A stretch of 8,487 nucleotides of DNA, from the NCBI GenBank assembly GCA_003511785.1, contig DOIS01000133.1:479-8965 (forward strand), given 5' to 3'. The notes under the pieces were generated by a model. It had not been told where the DNA came from and searched no databases. It was given only the letters and a program-made list of their open reading frames with translations. The position numbers and the translations under genes were made by a program. Origin of the DNA: Paracoccaceae bacterium. Lineage in GTDB: Bacteria; Pseudomonadota; Alphaproteobacteria; Rhodobacterales; Rhodobacteraceae. This document shows positions 1 through 5,144 of the stretch, one piece after another; position 1 is the first letter of the stretch, and each line of letters starts with the position of its first letter.

Positions 1-162
1 CGCTCTGGCGGGGGACGGCGCCCGGCTGCGCCGGACGCCGGGCAACAGAAGCCTGCACTTCACCTCTCATCGCTTTGTTCTTTCCCGCAGCGCCAACGTC
101 GCGGCCGACTCCGCAAAACCGGCTGCGCCGCTTTCGCTCTGGCGGGGGACGGCGCCGGACGC
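1..162. repeat. Imperfect direct repeat in the leader before chrA
   Basis: A 22-base string beginning CGCTCTGGCGGGGGACGGCG occurs at 1-22 and again, identically, at 135-156. The match resumes with CCGGACGC (31-38 and 155-162), so the second copy equals the first minus 10 bases (CCCGGCTGCG). The decamer GGCTGCGCCG also occurs twice (24-33 and 121-130). The first copy starts at base 1 and may extend beyond the window. No credible coding sequence, tRNA or transposase lies in 1-220. It could be a dispersed intergenic repeat family or the trace of a local duplication; the sequence alone does not tell. Confidence 0.6.
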
Positions 163-220
163 GTTTCCCCCCTGTGCCTGCGTCGCAAACCTGTCATCTT
201 GACCCCGTAGAGGCGGCCCG

Positions 221-1501
221 ATGACTTTTTCCCCCGATACCCCCGGCTATCCCGAGCTGATCCGCGTCTTCGGGCGTATCGGCCTTCTGTCCTTCGGCGG
301 ACCGGCGGCCCAGATCGCCCTGATGCATCGCGAACTGGTCGAGGCGCGGCCCTGGCTGGACGAGGACACGTTCTTGCGCGCGCTGTCGCTGTGCATGCTC
401 CTGCCGGGGCCGGAGGCGATGCAGCTCGCGACCTATGCCGGCTGGCGGCTGCGCGGCGTGGCCGGCGGGTTGATTGCGGGCGGGCTGTTCGTGCTGCCCG
501 GCGCGCTGTTGATCGCGGGGCTGGTCGCGGCCTATGCCACCTTCGGCACGCAGCCAACCGTGCAGGCGGCCTTCCTGGGCGTGAAGGCCGCGGTGATCGT
601 GATCGTGATCCAGGCGCTGCGCGGCGTGGCCCGGCGCGCGCTCACCGGCCCGGAGGCCTGGGCCATTGCCGCCCTCGCCTTCGCCGCGATCTTCGCGCTG
701 AACTTGGCCTTCCCGCTCATCATCGCCGGGGCGGCGCTCTGGGGCGCGTGGCGGGCGGCCCCGGAGGCAGTCCCTCCCGGCCCCGCCGCCCCTGCCCCGC
801 TCGCGGCCAGCCTGCGGACCGCTGCGCTCTGGGGTCTCGTCTGGCTCGCTCCGCTGGCGGCGTTGGAGGTCTGGGGGCCGCCACTTCTGGCCGAGATCGG
901 ACGCTTCTTCGCCTGGCTGGCGGTGGTCACCTTCGGCGGGGCCTATGCGGTGCTGGCCTACATGACCCAGGTCGTGGTGGTCGAGCACGGCTGGATCGGC
1001 CCGGACCAGATGATCGACGCGCTGGGCCTGGCCGAGACCACGCCGGGCCCGCTGATCCTGGTGACGCAGTTCGTGGCAATGCTGGCCGGGCAGCTGGTCG
1101 GCGGCCCCGCCCTGGCGCTGGCCGCGGGGGCGGTGGCGCTCTGGGCAACCTTCGTGCCCTGTTTCCTGTGGATCTTCCTGGCCGGGCCGCATCTGGATCG
1201 GATCGCCGCGCGCCCGCGCCTGGCGGCGGCGATGCGGGGCGTCACCGCCGCCGTGGTCGGCGTGATCCTGAACCTGTCGCTGTGGTTCGCGCTGAACGTG
1301 CTGTTCGACGCGGTCGGACGGCTGGAGCGCGGCCCGCTGGACATGCCCTGGCCCCAGTGGTCCGGCCTCGACCCCCGCGCCCTGGGCCTGACCGCGCTGG
1401 CCGGGCTCCTGCTGGCCGGGCTACGCCTTGGATTGGGCAGGGGATTGGGCGCGATGGCGCTGGCCGGGCTGGCCCTGCACCTGCTCGCCGGTCCGGGATA
1501 A
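221..1501 (+). CDS. chrA: Chromate transporter, two-domain CHR family (ChrA)
   Basis: A 426-residue inner-membrane protein of the long-chain chromate ion transporter (CHR) family, known for chromate efflux. Two homologous halves are visible. The N-terminal half (about 10-175) carries FGGP at 25-28 and LPGPEAMQLA at 61-70. The C-terminal half (about 225-425) carries FGGAYAVL at 238-245 and AETTPGPLIL at 271-280. These paired FGG and PGP motifs are the family hallmark, and the length is typical of the two-domain form. Many alanine/leucine-rich hydrophobic segments fill each half, and a proline/alanine-rich linker (about 180-195) joins them. The ATG at 221 has AGAGG at 209-213, seven bases upstream. 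It is followed 117 bases later by sspB on the same strand, with no functional link apparent. Family membership is clear; chromate as the true substrate is inferred, since no chrB-type regulator is present in the window. Confidence 0.9.
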   Translation: MTFSPDTPGYPELIRVFGRIGLLSFGGPAAQIALMHRELVEARPWLDEDTFLRALSLCMLLPGPEAMQLATYAGWRLRGVAGGLIAGGLFVLPGALLIAGLVAAYATFGTQPTVQAAFLGVKAAVIVIVIQALRGVARRALTGPEAWAIAALAFAAIFALNLAFPLIIAGAALWGAWRAAPEAVPPGPAAPAPLAASLRTAALWGLVWLAPLAALEVWGPPLLAEIGRFFAWLAVVTFGGAYAVLAYMTQVVVVEHGWIGPDQMIDALGLAETTPGPLILVTQFVAMLAGQLVGGPALALAAGAVALWATFVPCFLWIFLAGPHLDRIAARPRLAAAMRGVTAAVVGVILNLSLWFALNVLFDAVGRLERGPLDMPWPQWSGLDPRALGLTALAGLLLAGLRLGLGRGLGAMALAGLALHLLAGPG

Positions 1502-1523
1502 AGGTTGGGGTGAAAGCGCCGCG

Positions 1524-1548
1524 CGGCCTGCGGCCGGGTCTTTCGTTT
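1524..1548 (+). terminator. Possible weak terminator after chrA
   Basis: A short GC stem, CGGCC (1524-1528), loop TGC, GGCCG (1532-1536), is followed by a T-rich stretch GTCTTTCGTTT. It lies 22 bases past the chrA stop codon. The stem is only 5 bp and the T-run is interrupted, so it may be only a partial terminator or chance structure in GC-rich DNA. Confidence 0.25.
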
Positions 1549-1606
1549 CCCTCCGAATCCCCTATGCTTGGGCCGAACCATGCCCCATGCGCATGACCCA
1601 TCTGTT

Positions 1607-1610
1607 GGAG
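1607..1610 (+). promoter_or_regulatory. Ribosome binding site that fixes the sspB start
   Basis: GGAG sits 8 bases before the ATG at 1619. The same reading frame is open further upstream to a TTG at 1568 and an ATG at 1580, but no Shine-Dalgarno sequence precedes those. Family SspB proteins also begin with a short MSDxIDYGxLM-like start, which matches the ATG at 1619. Confidence 0.6.
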
Positions 1611-1618
1611 ACCCGGGG

Positions 1619-2086
1619 ATGTCCGACGAAATCGATTATGGCAACCTGATGCATGCGGCCATGCGCGGCCTCATCAAGACGGTGCTGGCCCAGGTGGCCG
1701 AGCGCGGACTGCCCGGGGCGCATCACTTTTTCATCACCTTCGACACCACCCATGAGGGGGTCGAGATGGCCGATTGGCTGCATAACCGCTATCCCGGCGA
1801 CATGACCGTGGTGATGCAGCACTGGTACGACAATCTCGAGGTGGGCGAGGACGCCTTCTCCGTCACGCTGAATTTCGGCGACAGCCCCGAGCCGCTGCAC
1901 ATCCCCTATGACGCGATCAAGACCTTCGTGGACCCCTCGGTGGAGTTCGGCCTGCGCTTCGAGACCGGCGAGGACGAGGACGACACGGTCGAGGACGCGC
2001 CTATGGCCGAAATGGCCGAGGACGAGGACGGCACCGACGGCCAACGCGAGGCCGAGGTCGTCTCGCTCGACAGTTTCCGCAAATAG
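1619..2086 (+). CDS. sspB: ClpXP protease specificity-enhancing factor SspB (alphaproteobacterial type)
   Basis: A 155-residue cytosolic adaptor that tethers ssrA-tagged, incompletely made proteins to the ClpXP protease. The folded substrate-binding domain spans about residues 5-116 (DYGNLMHAAMRGLIKTVL, then GAHHFFITFDTTHEGVEM and IPYDAIKTFVDPSVEFGLRF). A flexible, very acidic linker follows (about 117-146). The protein ends in AEVVSLDSFRK (145-155), the kind of short tail that docks on the ClpX zinc-binding domain. Length and layout match the alphaproteobacterial SspB described in Caulobacter, which has little similarity to E. coli SspB outside the fold. The ATG at 1619 was chosen over upstream in-frame starts because of its GGAG. 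The gene stands between chrA (same strand) and a convergent gene, with a twin-hairpin terminator after it. Confidence 0.92.
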   Translation: MSDEIDYGNLMHAAMRGLIKTVLAQVAERGLPGAHHFFITFDTTHEGVEMADWLHNRYPGDMTVVMQHWYDNLEVGEDAFSVTLNFGDSPEPLHIPYDAIKTFVDPSVEFGLRFETGEDEDDTVEDAPMAEMAEDEDGTDGQREAEVVSLDSFRK

Positions 2087-2108
2087 GCCCGGCGGCGCGG
2101 CCCCGGAA

Positions 2109-2157
2109 GAAAAGTTTCCCGGAAACTTTTCGCAAGTCTTTCGCGGAAAGACTTTGC
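2109..2157. terminator. Twin-hairpin bidirectional terminator between sspB and the convergent gene
   Basis: Two perfect inverted repeats stand almost back to back. The first has arms GAAAAGTTTCC (2109-2119) and GGAAACTTTTC (2121-2131). The second has arms AAGTCTTTC (2134-2142) and GAAAGACTT (2146-2154) around a GCG loop. Both are A/T-rich in very GC-rich surroundings. Runs of T in the right arms on either strand could serve transcripts from both sides. The element lies between the stop codons of sspB (2086) and the minus-strand gene (2183). Function as a terminator is inferred from position and structure. Confidence 0.75.
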
Positions 2158-2182
2158 CCGCCAAGGGCACTGAACGGCCGCC

Positions 2183-2752
2183 CTACTCGACCCGCTCCAG
2201 GAAGGTCTCCACCGTGCGCTGCTTCTCGCCGTTGCGCAGGGCACTGAAATTCAGCACCAGCCCGCCCTCGGCCAGCGTCCGGTCGAATTGCTGCATCTCC
2301 CACTCGCCCGCCTGGTCGATATAGAGCGAATAGACCGTCATCGTGTCGCCCTTGATCCGCCCCCAGACGTAAGGCTCCCCCTTCATCGGGTCGAGTTGCA
2401 CAGCATGGCCGAAGAGGTTGGTCTCCATCGCGGCGGAATAGATCCCCTCGCGCTCGGTTGGCAGGAATTCCACCTCGTAGGACTTGGTTTTGCTCTTGCC
2501 GTCGGCGCGGTAGGTCACCGTGGTCCAGGCGACGCGGAAACCGCCCTTGTCGCGCGCCGCGATCTCGACGCTCATGTCGCGCGGCTCGGTCGTGCCATCG
2601 GCGCGCTGCACCTCGGCCGAGCCGACATACCGGCCCACGAAGGGCTCAACCTGGGCCAGAGCGGGGATGGCCACCAAGGCAAGGGCGACGATCAGGGCGC
2701 AGCAGGCGACCATACGGGCGCGCGCCTTCGCGGTCGGGACGGTAACGGGCAT
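2183..2752 (-). CDS. Secreted (periplasmic) protein of unknown function, 189 residues
   Basis: I do not recognise a named family. The protein starts with a classic Sec signal peptide: positively charged residues (K9, R11, R13), a hydrophobic core at about 15-29 and an ALA|Q cleavage site after residue 33, giving a mature protein of about 156 residues. The two cysteines (17-18) lie at the start of the hydrophobic core, not after it, so a lipoprotein is unlikely. The mature part alternates short hydrophobic and charged stretches with many aromatic residues (EPFVGRYVGSAEV, FRVAWTTVTYRAD, YSAAMETNLFGHAVQL, YVWGRIKGDTMTVYSLYID). This suggests an all-beta, barrel-like fold, perhaps lipocalin-like; that is a guess from pattern. 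The frame is open upstream, but the ATG at 2752 has a perfect AGGAGG and directly begins the signal peptide. The gene diverges from fumC and converges on sspB. Confidence 0.82.
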   Translation of the reverse strand: MPVTVPTAKARARMVACCALIVALALVAIPALAQVEPFVGRYVGSAEVQRADGTTEPRDMSVEIAARDKGGFRVAWTTVTYRADGKSKTKSYEVEFLPTEREGIYSAAMETNLFGHAVQLDPMKGEPYVWGRIKGDTMTVYSLYIDQAGEWEMQQFDRTLAEGGLVLNFSALRNGEKQRTVETFLERVE

Positions 2753-2760
2753 AGGCAGTT

Positions 2761-2766
2761 CCTCCT
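2761..2766 (-). promoter_or_regulatory. Consensus ribosome binding site of the secreted protein
   Basis: On the minus strand, AGGAGG lies 8 bases before the ATG at 2752. It decides the start: the reading frame remains open to an ATG at 2821, but that start would add 23 residues ahead of the signal peptide and place this perfect Shine-Dalgarno inside the gene. Confidence 0.8.
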
Positions 2767-2793
2767 GCACGACGATATAGGCCGGGTGCGACC

Positions 2794-2821
2794 AGATTAC
2801 AGGCGGGCGCACCGCTGGCAA
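2794..2821 (-). promoter_or_regulatory. Candidate sigma-70 promoter for the secreted-protein gene
   Basis: Read on the minus strand, TTGCCA (2821-2816) and TAATCT (2799-2794) are 16 bases apart. This resembles -35 and -10 boxes and would give a leader of roughly 35 bases carrying the AGGAGG. The -10 box keeps the most conserved bases (TA....T). It is a prediction from motif match and position only. Confidence 0.4.
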
Positions 2822-2899
2822 CGCCTGTGATGACGCATGGCGGGCCGGCGCGGCCCGTCACGCCGCGCCATGGCGCGGATACTGCGCGCAAACGGCCCA

Positions 2900-2928
2900 T
2901 TGCCGCAGCGGGAGCACCGGGGTAGACG
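2900..2928 (+). promoter_or_regulatory. Candidate promoter for fumC
   Basis: TTGCCG (2900-2905) and TAGACG (2923-2928) are 17 bases apart, an ideal spacing. A start of transcription near 2935 would leave a leader of about 28 bases. The -10 box is weak, which would fit dependence on an activator or simply a wrong call. It touches the inverted repeat at 2928-2945. Confidence 0.3.
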
Positions 2929-2945
2929 GCATGCAACCGCATGCC
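2928..2945 (+). promoter_or_regulatory. Inverted repeat in the fumC leader, possible operator or hairpin
   Basis: GGCATGC (2928-2934), AACC, GCATGCC (2939-2945) form a perfect 7-bp stem with a 4-base loop. It ends 4 bases before the fumC Shine-Dalgarno. As DNA it could bind a dimeric regulator just at the predicted transcription start; as RNA it could affect ribosome access. No known regulator motif was matched. Confidence 0.4.
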
Positions 2946-2949
2946 AGAT

Positions 2950-2954
2950 GGGAG
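2950..2954 (+). promoter_or_regulatory. Ribosome binding site that fixes the fumC start
   Basis: GGGAG lies 8 bases before the ATG at 2963. The frame stays open upstream to 2837, but those extra codons read as arginine-rich nonsense. Starting at 2963 puts the catalytic residues at the same numbers as in E. coli FumC (H188, S318). Confidence 0.7.
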
Positions 2955-2962
2955 TTCGCACC

Positions 2963-4357
2963 ATGACCGCCACCCGCGTTGAGACCGACAGCTTCGGCCC
3001 GCTCGATGTGCCCGCCGACAAGTATTGGGGCGCCCAGACCCAACGCTCGATCCAGAATTTCCCGATCGGCTGGGAGAAGCAGCCCGTGGCCATCGTGCGC
3101 GCTCTGGGCGTGGTCAAGCAGGCCTGCGCCCAGGCCAACAAGGAGAGCGGCAAGCTCGACGCGCGCCTGGCCGATGCGGTGATCCAGGCCGCAAGCGAGG
3201 TGGTCGCGGGCCAGCTCGACGATCACTTCCCGCTGGTGGTCTGGCAGACCGGCTCGGGCACGCAATCGAACATGAACGCCAACGAGGTGATCGCCAACCG
3301 CGCGATCGAGATCCTCGGCGGCACGATCGGCTCGAAGGACCCGGTCCATCCCAACGATCACTGCAACATGGGGCAAAGCTCGAACGACACCTTTCCCACC
3401 GCGATGCATATCGCCACCGCGATGAGCGTGCGCGACGTGCTTCTGCCCGGGCTGACGAAGCTGGCCGAGGGGCTGGAGGCGAAATCCGCGCAGTTCAAGG
3501 ACATCATCAAGATCGGCCGGACCCATACCCAGGACGCCACGCCGCTGACGCTGGGCCAGGAGTTCTCGGGCTATGCCCACCAGATCCGGCAGGGGATCAA
3601 GCGCGTCGAGGCCGCCATGCCGGGCATTCACGAACTGGCCCAGGGCGGCACCGCCGTGGGCACGGGGCTCAACACGGACAGAGGCTGGGCCGAGACGGTC
3701 GCGGCCAACATGGCCGAGATCACCGGCTTGCCCTTCGTCACCGCGCCCAACAAGTTCGAGGCGCTGGCCGCGCATGACGCGATGGTGTTCCTGTCGGGCG
3801 CGCTCGCGACCGTGGCGGGCAGCTGCTACAAGATCGCCAACGACATCCGTTTCCTGGGCTCCGGCCCCCGCTCGGGCCTGGGCGAGCTGATCCTGCCCGA
3901 GAACGAGCCGGGCTCCTCGATCATGCCGGGCAAGGTGAACCCGACGCAGGCCGAGGCGCTGACCCAGGTCGCGGCCCACGTGATGGGCAATGATGCGGCG
4001 ATCAAGTTCGCCGGATCGCAGGGGCATTTCGAGCTCAACGTCTACAATCCGATGATGAGTTACAACCTGCTGCAATCCATCCAGCTTCTGGGCGACGCGG
4101 CCGACAGTTTCACCGAGCGGATGCTGATGGGCATCGAGGCCAACGAACCGCGCATCGGCAAGCTGATGAAGGAGAGCCTGATGCTGGTCACGGCGCTGGC
4201 GCCCACCATCGGCTATGACAACGCGACCACGGTGGCCAAGACCGCGCACAGGAACGGCACCACGCTCAAGGAAGAGGCGATCAAGCTGGGCTTCGTGGAC
4301 GAGGAGACCTTCGAGAAAGTGGTGCGTCCCGAGCAGATGATCGGGCCGAAGGGCTGA
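2963..4357 (+). CDS. fumC: Class II fumarate hydratase (fumarase C)
   Basis: A 464-residue cytosolic enzyme, iron-independent and homotetrameric in its family, that interconverts fumarate and L-malate in the TCA cycle. The start MTATRVETDSFGPLDVPADK and WGAQTQRS (22-29) are typical. The superfamily signature GSSIMPGKVN spans 317-326 with catalytic Ser318. The GRTHTQDATP segment gives catalytic His188, and DPVHPNDHCN gives His129 of the second, activator (B) site. TGSGTQSNMNANEV (97-110) and GQSSNDTFPTAMH (137-149) supply substrate-binding residues. All key residues are present and fall at E. coli numbering, and the length matches FumC. It is not aspartase or argininosuccinate lyase by these motifs. 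It diverges from the secreted-protein gene and is followed by a hairpin and three small genes on the same strand. Confidence 0.97.
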   Translation: MTATRVETDSFGPLDVPADKYWGAQTQRSIQNFPIGWEKQPVAIVRALGVVKQACAQANKESGKLDARLADAVIQAASEVVAGQLDDHFPLVVWQTGSGTQSNMNANEVIANRAIEILGGTIGSKDPVHPNDHCNMGQSSNDTFPTAMHIATAMSVRDVLLPGLTKLAEGLEAKSAQFKDIIKIGRTHTQDATPLTLGQEFSGYAHQIRQGIKRVEAAMPGIHELAQGGTAVGTGLNTDRGWAETVAANMAEITGLPFVTAPNKFEALAAHDAMVFLSGALATVAGSCYKIANDIRFLGSGPRSGLGELILPENEPGSSIMPGKVNPTQAEALTQVAAHVMGNDAAIKFAGSQGHFELNVYNPMMSYNLLQSIQLLGDAADSFTERMLMGIEANEPRIGKLMKESLMLVTALAPTIGYDNATTVAKTAHRNGTTLKEEAIKLGFVDEETFEKVVRPEQMIGPKG

Positions 4358-4407
4358 CCCTGCCGGGGCTTCTTCTCTTTGCAAATACTCAATCTCTGAG
4401 TTGAAAG

Positions 4408-4442
4408 GAGCGCCGCGCTGGAATTCCCCGCGCGGCGCTCTT
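4408..4442 (+). terminator. Strong GC hairpin after fumC
   Basis: GAGCGCCGCGC (4408-4418) pairs perfectly with GCGCGGCGCTC (4430-4440) around an 11-base loop. Only two T residues follow, so as a rho-independent terminator it is poor in its U-run. A smaller stem, ACTCA/TGAGT (4387-4391 and 4397-4401), precedes it. It may attenuate rather than end transcription, since the next gene starts only 14 bases downstream with no clear promoter. Confidence 0.55.
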
Positions 4443-4453
4443 AATGTCTACCC

Positions 4454-4627
4454 ATGAGCACGCCGATCAATCTCAACAAGGCCCGCAAGGCCAAGGCCCG
4501 CACGTTGAAAAAGACCCGCGCCGACGAGAACGCGGTGAGGTTCGGCCGGACGAAGGCGCAAAAGACGCTCGACCGCACCTGCGCCGAGAAGGCCGCGCGC
4601 GATCTAGACGGCAAGGCCCGCGAGTGA
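4454..4627 (+). CDS. DUF4169 family small basic protein
   Basis: A 57-residue protein of unknown function. The sequence MSTPINLNKARKAKARTLKK followed by ADENAVRFGRTKAQK and AARDLDGKARE is the hallmark of DUF4169, a short alphaproteobacterial family of this length: an NLNKARKAK start, an (E)NAVRFGRTKAQK core and an LDG(K/H)xR(E) end. It is highly charged and lysine/arginine-rich, probably largely helical, with no membrane segment. No Shine-Dalgarno sequence is visible before the ATG; the preceding bases belong to the tail of the GC hairpin. Its stop codon overlaps the GTG start of the ribbon-helix-helix gene (GTGA), so the two are probably translationally coupled. From memory, this gene commonly follows fumC in Rhodobacterales; its role is unknown. 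Confidence 0.85.
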   Translation: MSTPINLNKARKAKARTLKKTRADENAVRFGRTKAQKTLDRTCAEKAARDLDGKARE

Positions 4628-4839
4628 GCCGGCCGGTCAAGCGGTCGCTGACCCTGCGCGGGCATCGCACCAGCGTCTCGCTTGAGGACGAGTTCTGGTC
4701 CGCCTTCCGCGAGATCGCCGCGCAGGAGGGCCGCGCGCTCAACGATCTCGCCGCCGAGATCGACGAGGCGCGCGGTACCAAGTGCGGGCTGGCCTCGGCG
4801 ATCCGGCTCTTCGTGCTGCGGCGGTTAAGCGGGCGTTAA
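4624..4839 (+). CDS. Ribbon-helix-helix domain protein (RHH_4-like)
   Basis: A 71-residue protein that looks like one ribbon-helix-helix domain. KRSLTLRGHRTSVSLEDEFW (6-25) gives the beta strand and the start of the first helix, FREIAAQEGRALNDLAAEID (28-47) the rest of the first helix and the second, and a third basic segment, ASAIRLFVLRRLSGR, closes the protein. The RGHRTSVSLEDEFW motif is characteristic of the alphaproteobacterial RHH_4 family. Such domains bind DNA as dimers, so a transcription-regulator role is plausible, but no target is known. The GTG at 4624 overlaps the DUF4169 stop by 4 bases. The frame also extends back to an ATG at 4444, but the extra residues are merely the DUF4169 gene read out of frame. 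Confidence 0.85.
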   Translation: MSRPVKRSLTLRGHRTSVSLEDEFWSAFREIAAQEGRALNDLAAEIDEARGTKCGLASAIRLFVLRRLSGR

Positions 4840-4863
4840 CCCTTTTCCGTGCAAGTTCGTGCA

Positions 4864-5094
4864 ATGTCGATGCTGTCGCCCCACCTCGAATCCGACCGCT
4901 GGATGCTGCAACTCTTCTCCTCCCGCACCGCGCGGGAAGGCGGCGTCGTGCGGCGCCGCAAACGCGACATCGAGCGGCTGATCGGCATGGAGCGGTTTCG
5001 GCGGGAACTCCGACGCCGCGGGTTCCGCGCGGTGGAGAATGCAGGACATGTGATCGTGTTCTGCAACAGCGAGCCGGTCGATATCCTGACCTAG
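4864..5094 (+). CDS. Small basic conserved protein of unknown function, 76 residues
   Basis: The product has a patterned core, LESDRWMLQLFSSRTAREGG, then VVRRRKRDIERLIGMERF and RRELRRRGFRAVENAGHVIV, ending in FCNSEPVDILT. It is rich in arginine, with one predicted amphipathic helix (about 29-52) and a short strand-like end. From memory, similar 70-80-residue proteins are widespread in Rhodobacterales, and some carry the label N-(5'-phosphoribosyl)anthranilate isomerase. That label cannot be right for this protein, because 76 residues cannot form a TIM barrel. Starts at GTG 4849, ATG 4864 or ATG 4870 are all possible; none has a good Shine-Dalgarno. The gene begins 24 bases after the ribbon-helix-helix gene and likely shares its transcript. 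Its stop codon abuts the palindromic terminator. Confidence 0.72.
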   Translation: MSMLSPHLESDRWMLQLFSSRTAREGGVVRRRKRDIERLIGMERFRRELRRRGFRAVENAGHVIVFCNSEPVDILT

Positions 5095-5142
5095 GCAAAT
5101 TTCTTCGAAGAAATTTGCCAAGAAAATTCGAATTTTCTTGGC
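5095..5142. terminator. Twin-palindrome bidirectional terminator filling a convergent junction
   Basis: Two perfect palindromes share the dinucleotide GC at 5117-5118. The first (5095-5118) has arms GCAAATTTCTTC and GAAGAAATTTGC. The second (5117-5142) has arms GCCAAGAAAATTC and GAATTTTCTTGGC. Both are centred on TTCGAA and are A/T-rich in GC-rich DNA. They begin at the base after the stop codon of the 76-residue gene and end 2 bases before the P450 stop codon. Symmetry lets the element work for transcripts from both sides. Termination is inferred from structure and position. Confidence 0.8.
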
Positions 5143-5144
5143 TC

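Noticed and set aside
1..162. CRISPR array from the repeated string near the left edge
   Set aside because: Only two copies, unequal because of a 10-base indel, about 113 bases between cores, and no cas genes.
194..1192. Minus-strand open frame of about 332 codons opposite chrA
   Set aside because: No recognisable motif, and composition is that of an antisense shadow of the transporter gene.
391..1596. Plus-strand open frame of about 401 codons overlapping chrA
   Set aside because: It is a glycine/arginine-rich out-of-frame reading of chrA, with no hydrophobic segments or family motifs.
1568..1618. Extended SspB start at TTG 1568 or ATG 1580
   Set aside because: No ribosome site lies in front of them, and the added residues (MPHAHDPSVGDPG and similar) do not look like the family start.
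2700..2752. Lipoprotein signal in the secreted protein (Cys17-Cys18)
   Set aside because: The cysteines lie at the start of the hydrophobic core, and a better AxA cleavage site (ALA|Q) follows the core.
2858..4384. Long minus-strand open frame of about 508 codons opposite fumC
   Set aside because: It is the antisense of an unmistakable fumC in a GC-rich genome; its product is rich in R, H, G and L with no domain motif.
4444..4839. A 131-residue version of the ribbon-helix-helix protein starting at ATG 4444
   Set aside because: Its first 60 residues are the DUF4169 gene read in another frame; the GTG at 4624 gives the family-length protein and a coupled overlap.
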